The notes: generated by a model not told the origin, from the letters alone. 20,213 nt of DNA from CAYLZN01 sp964387935 (GCA_964387935.1 CAYLZN010000072.1:1-20213), one strand, 5' to 3'; shown: positions 7,394 through 15,498, counted from the first letter of the stretch. Made by a program: numbers and translations.

Positions 7394-8686
7394 TCAGATT
7401 CCGTCCAACGCCTGCCTCAGGTCCGCAATGATGTCCTCGGGATGCTCGATGCCGACCGACAGGCGGAGCATCGCGCCCGTGACCCCCATCTCCGCGAGAC
7501 GCTCGGGCGGCACGTCGGCGTGCGTCATCGTCGCCGGGTGCTGCATGAGGCTCTCGGTGCCGCCGAGGCTCACGGCCAGTCGCACCAGCTTGAGCGCGTT
7601 GAGCACGCGAAACGCCTCGGCCTCGCCGCCGTGGATATCGAAGGAGAACGTCGACCCGGCGGCCTTGCACTGCCGCTGGTAGATCGCGTGCTGCGGGTCG
7701 CCAGGCTGCAGGAACCCGAGATAGTGCACCTTGCGCACCTTGGGATGATCCTGCAGGAACTCCGCCACGTAGCGCGCGTTCTTCATCGAGCTCGTCATGC
7801 GGAGCTTCATGGTCTCCATGCTGCGCATCAGCAGCCAGCCCGTGTGGGGGTCGGAAATCGTGCCGAGGATGGTGCGGAACACCCGGACCGGAGCGATGTA
7901 CGTCGCGGACCCGAGGCACGCGCCAGCCACGAGGTCGCTATGCCCGCCGACATACTTCGTGAGTGAGTAGACGACCAGGTCCGCGCCCTGTTCGAGCGGG
8001 TGCTGCCACAACGGCCCGAGGAAGGTGTTGTCCACGACGACCACCGGACGAGGGCCTCCCGTGCGCTCGGCTTCGGCCTTCGCGGTCCTGGCGCAGCCCG
8101 CGATGTCGAACAGGGCATTGGTGGGGTTGGCCGGCGTCTCGACGAAGATCACCCCGACACGTCCGCGCGCCTGCGCGGCGATCATCGCCTGCTCCAGCGT
8201 GCACTCGCCGGCCAGGGCCCCGAAGGCCTCGTGGTGAATGCCGAATTGCGGCAGGAGGTTCTCGATCAGGAACTCCGAGCCCCCGTAGAGCGGTTCGCTG
8301 TGCACGATCACGTCGCCGGGCCGCAGGTGCGCCAGCAGCGTGGTCGCGATGGCCGCCATCCCGCTGGTGCACACCAGGCCCGTGTCTGCGTCGTCCCAGA
8401 GGGTCAGGCGCTCCTCGAGGATCTGCAGGTCCGGGTTGTTGATGCGCGAGTAGATCAGGCCCGGCTCCTCCTGTGGCTTCTGCTCGCGCAGCCCGTAGGC
8501 CAGCTCGAAGAACGACTTGCCTTCCTCGGCGGTCTTGAACACGAACGTCGACGTCTGGAAGATCGGGCACTTCACGCTGCCCTCCGACAGGCGCGGGTCG
8601 TACCCGTAGCTCATCATCAGGGTCTCGGGCTTGAGCCGATGCGTCCCGATCGTGCGGTGACGGTAGGGCTTCTCGTGTGTGGCCAT
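7394..8686 (-). CDS. Cys/Met-metabolism PLP enzyme (cystathionine gamma-lyase / methionine gamma-lyase type)
   Basis: A protein of 430 residues, typical for the family. The ATG at 8686 has AGGAG 8 bases ahead and lies 4 bases after the stop of the acyl-CoA ligase gene. SLTKYVGGHSD (241-251) gives the Schiff-base Lys244; Asp219 (VVDNTF) should bind the pyridine nitrogen, and YSRINNP (79-85) and Tyr134 match the phosphate- and substrate-side tyrosines. The motif EPLYGGSEF has Gly where Pseudomonas methionine gamma-lyase has its signature Cys116, so a strict methionine gamma-lyase is not proven; cystathionine gamma-lyase, gamma-synthase or a homocysteine enzyme are possible. Context with a 2-oxoacid oxidoreductase and ADP-forming ligase favours a catabolic gamma-elimination producing 2-oxobutyrate. 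Confidence 0.9.
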   Translation of the reverse strand: MATHEKPYRHRTIGTHRLKPETLMMSYGYDPRLSEGSVKCPIFQTSTFVFKTAEEGKSFFELAYGLREQKPQEEPGLIYSRINNPDLQILEERLTLWDDADTGLVCTSGMAAIATTLLAHLRPGDVIVHSEPLYGGSEFLIENLLPQFGIHHEAFGALAGECTLEQAMIAAQARGRVGVIFVETPANPTNALFDIAGCARTAKAEAERTGGPRPVVVVDNTFLGPLWQHPLEQGADLVVYSLTKYVGGHSDLVAGACLGSATYIAPVRVFRTILGTISDPHTGWLLMRSMETMKLRMTSSMKNARYVAEFLQDHPKVRKVHYLGFLQPGDPQHAIYQRQCKAAGSTFSFDIHGGEAEAFRVLNALKLVRLAVSLGGTESLMQHPATMTHADVPPERLAEMGVTGAMLRLSVGIEHPEDIIADLRQALDGI

Positions 8687-8690
8687 GACT

Positions 8691-10937
8691 CTACTCCTGG
8701 GATCCTGACGTCGGAGGTGCGCCGACGAGGCCGAGCGCCCGCAGCGCACGGTCGGCCGTTCGGAACGTGACGAGACCCGCGGCCTCGAGGGCCTGGGCCA
8801 TGGGGTCGTACTGCGCGCCCGCGTCGACGACGACGACAAAGGGCTTGGCGCTCGAGCGCCCCAGGGCGGTCAGGCGTGCGGCGACCGCCGTCGGACGCTG
8901 CAGGTCCTCTCCATGATCGGGGGCGGGCGGCAGGGTGTCGAGCGCCGGCGTCAGCGGCACGCAGCCGATCAGCCCGAGATCGACGTGGTCGTCCTCGAGC
9001 ACCGCGCGGGCGGCCTGGACGAACACGTCGTCGCCGGCCATGGGCGTGAGGTCGAGCGGGTTGTGGACGTCCACGACGCCGTCGATGTGCGCGTCGTGGA
9101 AGAGCGTCGCGAGCCTGGCCTGCGTGTCGGACGTGAACGTGGCCAGCTCGAACGGGCCGAGGCTGTCGGCGATGGTGACGCACTCGAAGCCCGCGTTCGA
9201 AAGCGCGCCCAGTCGCCGGCCGTTCGGTCGTCGCGGCTCGAAGGCGACCGCCAGGCGCACGGCGTCCTCGAAGGCCTCGAGCGTGTCGACGAGCAGGACG
9301 CCTGCGTCGCGAGCGAGTTCTCGAGTGGCCACGTAGTCGCCAGCCATGGACGCCGTATGGCTCGCCGACGCGGCCGCGCCGGCCGCGGTCCGTCCGGCAC
9401 GATACAGGATGACGGTGCGACCGCTCGCGGTAATGCGCCGGGCCGCGCGCAGCGTGTCGAGGCCGTCGCCGGGACGGAAGCCCTCGACGTAGAGGCCGAA
9501 GACGCGGAGCTCGGGATCGTCAGCCAGCCAGGAGAGGTAGTCCCCGACGGTGAGGTCCATCTGGTTGCCCACCGTGACGAGGTACTTCGGGTTCGGGGCT
9601 CCGAGTTTTCCCGCCTTGGCGACGGCGAACGCCCCGCTCTGGGAGATCAGGGCAACCGGCGAGACCTCGACCGGCCGCGATGGCATCTTGTGGGGCGGGA
9701 TGAAGAGCGTGTCGTACTTGCCGGGCAGCGACCGGACGCCGAGGCAGTTGCCGCCGTTGATCAGCGGCCCGCCCCACGGGGTCCTGCGTGACGTGTGCAG
9801 GGCCGCGCGCACCGTGTCGAGGGCGGCGGCCCCGCCGGCCTTCTCTTCGAGACCGCCTGGGATGACGATCACCGACTCTGCCCGCTGCGCGTGGATGACG
9901 TCCAGCAGCAGGCCCGGCACGTGCGTGGCCCCGACCGCCAGCACGAGCAGGTCCACTGGGGCCCCGGTTTCGGCGAGCGTCCCGACGGCGCGACAGCCGT
10001 CGATCTCCTTCGCGCCGGGCTTGATGATCGTGATGGCATCGGCGGGGAACCCCTCGCGCAGGAGATTGCGGAGGATGATACGGCCGGGGTTCATCTGTTC
10101 GGACACGCCAGCGATGGCCACGGTGCGCGGCGCGAGCAGCGAGGCCAGCTTGTGGCGCGGGCGCGGCGGCGTCTCGGGACGTTCCCGTGTGCCGAGTCGC
10201 ACGAGCACGTCGAGCGCCACGAGGCCCGTGGGGGTCACGGCGAGCGGGTTGATCTCACACTCGTGCACGGGCGCCGGGCACGCGTCCCTGCCAAGGGCGG
10301 CGAGCGCCAGGACGACGTCGGCGAGTGCGCCCGTGGTCGTGATCGCACGCTGGCCGCGAAGGCCGCCCGTCACAGCAGCCACGAACGGCAGCCGCGCCAG
10401 CCTGGCCTCCACTTCCGGCTTCGCCAGGTCTGCTCCGGCGAAGATCGCGACGTCGGCGCCGGCGCGCAGGTGTGATGCCAGCGCCTCGGCGTAGATACCG
10501 CCGGGCCCGATGGTGACCACGGGCCCGAACTCGTCCGTCCAGCGAAGGCTCGCGAGCAGCTCGCCGCCCGGCCCCTGGTGGTGCGGCACGAACTCACTCA
10601 GGGTGAAGCGCACCGGCCACGGCGTGGCCGGCAGGCGCGCGCGCATGCCGGCGAGCGCGGCGAGCACGGCGGCCACTTCACGCGGCACGACGGCCACGCC
10701 GCCAAGGTCACTCCGATGGAGGATGGCCGCCGACGCCATCTTGACGACGACGCGGTCACCCCGGAGGGTCCCGAGGGCACCGTCCTCGACCTCGGCGCCC
10801 GCGTCGAGGGTCACGAGCCGCGGACAGGCCACCCCGATCGCCGCGAGGAGCGGGAAGCCCTCGGGTTCGACCACCACGGGTTCACGGTGATCGCGGACGC
10901 GTGCGAGCGCCGCGCGCAGCCGTTCGGGGGAGGTCAT
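8691..10937 (-). CDS. ADP-forming acyl-CoA synthetase, fused beta-alpha subunits
   Basis: A protein of 748 residues converting an acyl-CoA, ADP and phosphate to a free acid, ATP and CoA. The ATP-grasp (beta-type) part comes first: LHRSDLGGVAV at 73-83, GPGGIYAEAL at 144-153, ECEINPL at 226-232. The CoA-binding alpha-type part follows: LLAPRTVAIAGVSE at 267-280 (Rossmann glycine motif) and ISQSGAFA at 431-438. The likely phospho-histidine is His527 in SASHTASMAG, where most relatives read SHTG. Single-chain members are more often alpha-beta, so this order is reversed. The ATG at 10937 overlaps the iorB stop (ATGA). It takes the thioester made by the oxidoreductase encoded before it and conserves its energy as ATP. 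Confidence 0.9.
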   Translation of the reverse strand: MTSPERLRAALARVRDHREPVVVEPEGFPLLAAIGVACPRLVTLDAGAEVEDGALGTLRGDRVVVKMASAAILHRSDLGGVAVVPREVAAVLAALAGMRARLPATPWPVRFTLSEFVPHHQGPGGELLASLRWTDEFGPVVTIGPGGIYAEALASHLRAGADVAIFAGADLAKPEVEARLARLPFVAAVTGGLRGQRAITTTGALADVVLALAALGRDACPAPVHECEINPLAVTPTGLVALDVLVRLGTRERPETPPRPRHKLASLLAPRTVAIAGVSEQMNPGRIILRNLLREGFPADAITIIKPGAKEIDGCRAVGTLAETGAPVDLLVLAVGATHVPGLLLDVIHAQRAESVIVIPGGLEEKAGGAAALDTVRAALHTSRRTPWGGPLINGGNCLGVRSLPGKYDTLFIPPHKMPSRPVEVSPVALISQSGAFAVAKAGKLGAPNPKYLVTVGNQMDLTVGDYLSWLADDPELRVFGLYVEGFRPGDGLDTLRAARRITASGRTVILYRAGRTAAGAAASASHTASMAGDYVATRELARDAGVLLVDTLEAFEDAVRLAVAFEPRRPNGRRLGALSNAGFECVTIADSLGPFELATFTSDTQARLATLFHDAHIDGVVDVHNPLDLTPMAGDDVFVQAARAVLEDDHVDLGLIGCVPLTPALDTLPPAPDHGEDLQRPTAVAARLTALGRSSAKPFVVVVDAGAQYDPMAQALEAAGLVTFRTADRALRALGLVGAPPTSGSQE

Positions 10938-11509
10938 GACCGCACCGCCTCGCGCCCCGCCTGGAAGGCCGCGAGGTTCTGCTCGACGACTCTCGCGCCC
11001 TTGGATGCGAAGCGCGCCTCGATCTGGCGCGCGATGGTGTCGGTGGGCACCGGCAGCACGCTCGACGCCGCCCCGACGAGCACCATGTTGACCGCCTTCG
11101 CCGTCCCGGCCTTGCGCGCCAGGCGATCGGCGTCGACCAGCACCGCGTGCGGCAGGCCGCGAATCGCCTCGAGGAGGCCTTCGAGGGGCGGGTAGTCCGG
11201 GATGTTCCGGACGGGAGTCGAGGAGGCGATGACCGCCCCGGCGGGCGAGAGATACGCCAGGTAGCGCAGCGTCTCGAGCGGTTCCATGCTCAGGATCAGC
11301 GACGCAGCGCCGAGCGGCACGAGGTCTGCGGCAATCGGTCGATCCGACAATCGCAGATTGGCGCAGACCGCACCGCCCCGCTGCGACATGCCGTGTACCT
11401 CCGACTGCTTGACCTGCAGGCCGCTGGCCAGCGCGGCCGAGGCAATCACGGCCGACACCGAGAGCACACCCTGCCCTCCCACGCCCGCGAGCACGATGTC
11501 GTACTTCAC
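10934..11509 (-). CDS. iorB: indolepyruvate ferredoxin oxidoreductase beta subunit
   Basis: A protein of 191 residues, the normal length for IorB. It opens with KYDIVLAGVGGQGVLSVSAV, the gamma-type domain signature of 2-oxoacid:ferredoxin oxidoreductases, and has SEVHGMSQRGGAV at about 36-48, diagnostic for this subunit. The GTG at 11509 overlaps the iorA stop (GTGA) and has AGGAG 8 bases ahead; longer in-frame starts up to 11551 would only add residues unlike the family. It pairs with IorA to decarboxylate an aryl- or other 2-oxoacid to acyl-CoA. The gene overlaps both neighbours by 4 bases, which implies tight stoichiometric expression. Confidence 0.93.
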   Translation of the reverse strand: MKYDIVLAGVGGQGVLSVSAVIASAALASGLQVKQSEVHGMSQRGGAVCANLRLSDRPIAADLVPLGAASLILSMEPLETLRYLAYLSPAGAVIASSTPVRNIPDYPPLEGLLEAIRGLPHAVLVDADRLARKAGTAKAVNMVLVGAASSVLPVPTDTIARQIEARFASKGARVVEQNLAAFQAGREAVRS

Positions 11510-13110
11510 TGGCGGCGCTCCTGCTTGTGCGCGCGGGCGGTCTCGAGGCACTCGCGCACCATGATGACCACCGACAGGCCGTCGTGGGCGACTTCCTCAC
11601 GCAGGACGGCGGCGTTCTCGGCGTTCTTCTTCGGATGGGCCTCGAGCACGCGCAGGTGGGCGGGCTCGATGCCGAGCCCCTGCACGATCTGCTGCAGGCG
11701 CGACGAGGGCACGAGTGTGGGCTGCCCGCCCGTCATGCCGACGGTGCCGTTGTCGAGGATGATCAGGGTCATGGGCGTGTTGGCCGCCGCGGCGTCGAGC
11801 AGGGCGGTCATGCCGGAGTGCAGGAACGTGCTGTCGCCGATGATGGCCACCGCCGGGCGGTATCCCGCGTCGGCTGCCCCCTTGGCGATGCCAATCGACG
11901 CACCCATGCACACGCAGGAGTCGATCGCGGAATAGGGCGGAAGCGCGCCGAGCGTGTAGCAGCCGATGTCGGACGAGACCACGGCCTCCGCGTGATCCTC
12001 GAGCGCCATGTGGATCGCGCTGAACGAGTCGCCGTGGGGGCAGCCGGCGCAGAGCTGCGGGGGACGCGTCGGCAGGGGTACGTCCGGCACCGGCACCCCA
12101 GGCCGCACGGCGAGTCCGAGCGCGCGACGCACGATGTCCGGCGTCAGCTCGCCATCCGGCGGGAGGTCCCCGGACTCACGCCCGAGGACGTCGAGTGGCC
12201 CGGGCAACAGGCCCCGCAACTGCCGTTCGAGGAACGGGTACCCATCCTCGAGGACGAGCACCCGCTCCACCCCGTCGAGCGCGCGCGCCAGCAGCTCGCG
12301 GGGCGCCGGATACGCTCCGAGATGGAGATGGTGCGGGCGCACCTCGAGGTCTTCGAGGTTCTCGAAGAAATAGTTCTGCGCGATGCCCGTCGTGATCACG
12401 GTGGGCAGGCCGGGACCATCTGCCACGGCCAGACGGTTCCACGGCGATGTCTCGGACCAGGCCCGGAGCGCGTCCTGCCGCTGCAGCAGCGCCCGCCACT
12501 GCTTGCGCGCGTTCGACGGCAGCAGGATCCACGTGTTCACATCGTCCGGCTTGCGAAGATCGTTCGGTGGGCGCGGCGGTCCGGAGCGCACGATGCCGCG
12601 CGCGTGGGCCAGTCGCGTCACCAGGCGCACCATGACCGGGATGCGGAAGCGCTCCGAGAGATCGAAGGCCTCGCGGGTCATGTCGTAGGCTTCCTGCTGC
12701 GACGACGGCTCGAGGCAGATGATGCGGGCGAAGTCCGCGAGGACGCGGCTGTCCTGCTCGTTCTGCGAGCTGTGCATCCCCGGGTCGTCGGCCACGACGA
12801 CGACGAAGCCCCCGTGCGGCGCGACCAGCGCGGAATTGACGAAGGGGTCCGCAGCGACGTTGAGTCCCACGTGCTTCATCGCCACGAGTGCGCGCCGGCC
12901 CACGAAGGAGACGCCGAGGGCGGCCTCGTACGCGGTCTTCTCGTTGGCAGCCCAGATGCCCGGCGGTCCCCCGCGCGTGGCGTGCCACGCCCGGAGGGTC
13001 TCGACGATTTCGGTGGACGGGGTACCCGGGTATGCGTACGCGGCGGTGATACCCGCGTCGATCGCGGCAAGGGCGACGGCTTCGTCGCCCAGGAGCACAC
13101 GTTCAGCCAT
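11506..13110 (-). CDS. iorA: indolepyruvate ferredoxin oxidoreductase alpha subunit lacking the C-terminal ferredoxin domain
   Basis: A protein of 534 residues from the ATG at 13110, which has GGAGG 5 bases ahead. The N-terminal pyrimidine-type domain (AYPGTPSTEIVETL at 26-39, AANEKTAYEAALG at 54-66) and the TPP domain (CAGCPHGDSF at 354-363, GDSTFLHSG at 425-433, Asn454) are intact. Cys354, Cys357, Cys384 (DIGCYTLG) and Cys521 could hold one proximal 4Fe-4S cluster. The protein then stops at ECLETARAHKQERRQ, whereas IorA normally continues about 60-100 residues with two more CxxCxxCxxxC clusters. No ferredoxin gene is adjacent. First gene of the four-gene operon with iorB, the acyl-CoA ligase and the PLP enzyme. 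Substrate may be an aryl-pyruvate or, from context, 2-oxobutyrate. Confidence 0.92.
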   Translation of the reverse strand: MAERVLLGDEAVALAAIDAGITAAYAYPGTPSTEIVETLRAWHATRGGPPGIWAANEKTAYEAALGVSFVGRRALVAMKHVGLNVAADPFVNSALVAPHGGFVVVVADDPGMHSSQNEQDSRVLADFARIICLEPSSQQEAYDMTREAFDLSERFRIPVMVRLVTRLAHARGIVRSGPPRPPNDLRKPDDVNTWILLPSNARKQWRALLQRQDALRAWSETSPWNRLAVADGPGLPTVITTGIAQNYFFENLEDLEVRPHHLHLGAYPAPRELLARALDGVERVLVLEDGYPFLERQLRGLLPGPLDVLGRESGDLPPDGELTPDIVRRALGLAVRPGVPVPDVPLPTRPPQLCAGCPHGDSFSAIHMALEDHAEAVVSSDIGCYTLGALPPYSAIDSCVCMGASIGIAKGAADAGYRPAVAIIGDSTFLHSGMTALLDAAAANTPMTLIILDNGTVGMTGGQPTLVPSSRLQQIVQGLGIEPAHLRVLEAHPKKNAENAAVLREEVAHDGLSVVIMVRECLETARAHKQERRQ

Positions 13111-13133
13111 GCCGGCCTCCAGCAACCTCGGCT

Positions 13134-13143
13134 NNNNNNNNNN
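13134..13143. other. assembly gap (ten N)
   Basis: Ten undetermined bases join two contigs in the space between the NUDIX gene and iorA; ten is probably a placeholder, so the true distance is unknown. The promoter of the ior operon, and possibly a repeat array or a whole gene, may be hidden here. Confidence 0.98.
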
Positions 13144-13192
13144 GGGGGCCGCGAAGGTTGCCTGGGCCTAGCTTACCAAGCTTCGCAGGCCG

Positions 13193-13768
13193 CTACGCCT
13201 CGTCCGGTCTGCGGGCCGACACCCAGGCGCGAATCCTGGACAGCGCACGACGCGTCGGCCGGTCGAGCGGCAGCGCGTCGAGTTCTTCCCAGGTGAACCA
13301 GCGAGCCTGATGGATCTCCGTGGCGTCGGGCGAGGGCTGCGCGTGCGCCGGCGCCACCGCCAGGTACCGCAGGTCCAGGTGATCGTGGGCCGGGACGTCA
13401 CCGAAGGCCGGAATCCGGTGCACGTCCACGTCGATCGGGCGCGGGGCGGTGGGATGCAGGACCAGCGCGTCGATGCCGGTCTCCTCGCGCGCTTCGCGCA
13501 GCGCGACCTCCTCGCCGGTCGTCTCTCCGTCCTCGCCGTGCCCGCCAGGCTGCAGCCAGCATCCGAGCTTCCGGTGATACACGAAGAGGAGCTCGTCGCC
13601 GTCCTCGGAGACGACAAAGGCGCTGCCCGTGCAGTGCGCGTCAGCGTGGGCGCGGGAGAACGGGGCCTCATGGGCGGCCACGAAGCGACGGATCACGTCG
13701 AGGTGCGTCGCCTCGAGGGCGTCGGCGGCGAGGTGATGCTCCAGGGACTCGGCCAGCGTCACTCCCAC
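13193..13768 (-). CDS. NUDIX hydrolase
   Basis: A protein of 191 residues. WLQPGGHGEDGET followed by ALREAREETGID (residues about 71-99) is a Nudix box with one more residue than the textbook spacing between the Gly-Glu pair and REAREETG, a variant found in the subfamily with LQPGGH in front. The N-terminal 35 residues are helical and carry a histidine-rich stretch (SLEHHLAADALEATHLDVIRR, split by Leu). These proteins hydrolyse nucleoside diphosphate derivatives; the substrate is not predictable. The start is taken as GTG at 13768; no Shine-Dalgarno is visible and the GTG at 13762 is an alternative. It is divergent from the deoxyhypusine-synthase-like gene, with heptamer array C between them. 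Confidence 0.9.
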   Translation of the reverse strand: MGVTLAESLEHHLAADALEATHLDVIRRFVAAHEAPFSRAHADAHCTGSAFVVSEDGDELLFVYHRKLGCWLQPGGHGEDGETTGEEVALREAREETGIDALVLHPTAPRPIDVDVHRIPAFGDVPAHDHLDLRYLAVAPAHAQPSPDATEIHQARWFTWEELDALPLDRPTRRALSRIRAWVSARRPDEA

Positions 13769-13779
13769 ATTCTAGGCGC

Positions 13780-13828
13780 ACCCGGCACCAAGCACCGGGC
13801 ACAGGGCACACGGCACGGGGCACGGGGC
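13780..13828 (-). repeat. heptamer array C: seven tandem 7-base units
   Basis: Read on the minus strand the units are GCCCCGT, GCCCCGT, GCCGTGT, GCCCTGT, GCCCGGT, GCTTGGT, GCCGGGT. The unit GCCCTGT joins the types in arrays A and E. It fills most of the space between two diverging genes, so it overlaps where both promoters should lie, and no standard promoter is visible beside it. Confidence 0.85.
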
Positions 13829-13864
13829 CCCGGACACCAGCCCTCCATGGCATACTGGCACGCC

Positions 13865-14854
13865 ATGAGCACGACCCGCACCGCCGGCCCCGTCTCGCGT
13901 TTCCTCGAGGCCCACTACAAGCACTTCAACGCCGCGACGGTCATCGACGCGGCGCGCGGCTGGAGCGAGTTGTTGGACACGGGCGGCAAGATGCTGGTCA
14001 CGCTCGCAGGCGCCATGAGCACCGCCGAGCTGGGCAAATCCCTGGCCGAGCTGATCCGCCAGGGGAAGGTCCACGGCATCTCCTGCACGGGCGCCAACCT
14101 CGAGGAAGACGTGTTCAACCTCGTGGCCCACGATCACTACGAACGCGTCCCGCACTACCGGACGCTGTCCACCGCCGACGAACAGGCCCTGTACGAGCGA
14201 CACCTGAACCGGGTCACCGACACCTGCATCCCCGAAGAAGAGGCGATGCGCCGCATGGAGCGGGCGATGCTCGAGGAGTGGGTCGCGGCCGACCAGGGCG
14301 GCCACCGGCACCTGCCTCACGAGTTCTTCTACCGGGTGATCCGGAAGGGTGCGCTCATCGAGCACTACCAGATCGACCCGAAGGACAGCTGGATGGTGGC
14401 GGCCGCGGAGGCGGACCTCCCGCTGTTCGTCCCCGGGTGGGAGGACTCGACGCTGGGCAACATCTACGCCGCGCGCTGCATCGACGGGCGCATCAGGAAC
14501 CCGCTCACCGTGCGTTCAGGCATCGAGTACATGATGTCGCTGGCGCAGTGGTACACCGAAACGGCACCGAAGACCCCCATCGGGTTCTTCCAGGTCGGCG
14601 GCGGGATCGCCGGTGACTTCCCCATCTGCGTCGTCCCGATGTTGCACCAGGACCTGCGGCGTGAGCACGTGCCGCTCTGGGCGTACTTCTGTCAGATCAG
14701 CGATTCGACGACGAGCTACGGGTCCTATTCGGGCGCGGTGCCCAACGAGAAGATCACCTGGGGCAAGCTCGGGCCAGACACCCCGAAGTTCGTGATCGAA
14801 TCGGACGCCACCATCGTGGCACCGCTCATCTTCGCGCACGTGCTCGGCTGGTAG
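13865..14854 (+). CDS. deoxyhypusine-synthase-like NAD-dependent aminobutyl transferase
   Basis: A protein of 329 residues of the deoxyhypusine synthase family. TLAGAMSTAELGK (46-58), GISCTGANLEED (71-82) and ITWGK with Lys301 match family motifs; Lys301 corresponds to the catalytic Lys329 of human DHS, and Glu295 keeps its spacing to it. The KHH segment after the GGG motif in human DHS is GDF here (250-252), so the spermidine-contacting His288 is replaced by Asp251. Bacteria have no eIF5A, so the substrate is more likely a diamine or polyamine (for example homospermidine formation). The start at 13865 is preferred over an in-frame ATG at 13847 because MSTTRT-type N-termini align with relatives; neither has a clear ribosome site. 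A short hairpin (14856-14870) spans this stop and that of the converging pdxH. Confidence 0.88.
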   Translation: MSTTRTAGPVSRFLEAHYKHFNAATVIDAARGWSELLDTGGKMLVTLAGAMSTAELGKSLAELIRQGKVHGISCTGANLEEDVFNLVAHDHYERVPHYRTLSTADEQALYERHLNRVTDTCIPEEEAMRRMERAMLEEWVAADQGGHRHLPHEFFYRVIRKGALIEHYQIDPKDSWMVAAAEADLPLFVPGWEDSTLGNIYAARCIDGRIRNPLTVRSGIEYMMSLAQWYTETAPKTPIGFFQVGGGIAGDFPICVVPMLHQDLRREHVPLWAYFCQISDSTTSYGSYSGAVPNEKITWGKLGPDTPKFVIESDATIVAPLIFAHVLGW

Positions 14855-14862
14855 GTCCCGGC

Positions 14863-15456
14863 TCACGGGAACAACCGCTCGGTGCGCCACCCCTGGTCCT
14901 CGCGGGTGTACGCGAATCGATCGTGCAGGCGGTAGGTGCCGGCACGCCAGAACTCGATGCGCTCGGGGACGAGGCGATATCCGCCCCAGAAAGGGGGACG
15001 CGGCACGTCGCGGCCCGCGAACTCGGCCTCGCGCTCGTGATACCGCGCTTCGAGCACCGCGCGGGACGCGAGGGGCTGGCTCTGGCGCGACGCCCACGCG
15101 CCCACCTGGCTGCCCCGGGGGCGCGTGGCGAAGTAGACATCGGATTCCGAATCCGATACCCGCGTCACCGTGCCCTCGACCCGCACCTGCTCCTCGATCC
15201 AGTACCAGTAGAAGCAGAGCGCCGCGCGCGGGTTGGCCTCGAGGTCCCGACCCTTGCGGCTGGTGTAGTTCGTGAAGAAGACGAACCCTTCCGCGTCGAC
15301 GTGACGAAGCAGGACGATGCGGGCGGACGGCTGGCCGCCCGGCGAGGCGGTGGCGAGCGTCACGGCGGTGGCGTCGGCAGGCGGCGGGGGGGCGGTGTTC
15401 GATGCCCGCGCGAACAACTGGACGAATGCGGCAATGGGGTCGGGAGCGTCGCTCAT
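14863..15456 (-). CDS. pdxH: pyridoxamine 5'-phosphate oxidase
   Basis: A protein of 197 residues. FMN-binding motifs ARIVLLRHVD (45-54), FFTNYTSRKG (60-69, Lys68) and AAWASRQSQ-like GAWASRQSQ (119-127) are in place, and the C-terminus carries RPPFWGGYRL (153-162) and RLHDRFAYTR (176-185), where Arg176 and His178 bind PLP. All residues expected for an active flavin oxidase are present: it oxidises pyridoxine or pyridoxamine 5'-phosphate to PLP in the cytoplasm. GAGGTG precedes the ATG by a few bases. The gene is isolated from hpf by the terminator at 15499-15535, so it should have its own promoter in the 40 bases after it. Two PLP enzymes are encoded in this window, but no PLP synthesis operon is apparent. 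Confidence 0.96.
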   Translation of the reverse strand: MSDAPDPIAAFVQLFARASNTAPPPPADATAVTLATASPGGQPSARIVLLRHVDAEGFVFFTNYTSRKGRDLEANPRAALCFYWYWIEEQVRVEGTVTRVSDSESDVYFATRPRGSQVGAWASRQSQPLASRAVLEARYHEREAEFAGRDVPRPPFWGGYRLVPERIEFWRAGTYRLHDRFAYTREDQGWRTERLFP

Positions 15457-15498
15457 ACCACCTCAGATCAGTCTCTACTTGTAGCACGTCGGAAAACG

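Noticed and set aside
11527..13296. Plus-strand frame of 589 codons opposite iorA
   Set aside because: Reads through the ten-N gap and shadows a gene with clear TPP motifs.
13310..13864. N-terminal extension of the deoxyhypusine-synthase-like protein
   Set aside because: The added frame is antisense to the NUDIX gene and passes through heptamer array C; family similarity starts at about 13865.
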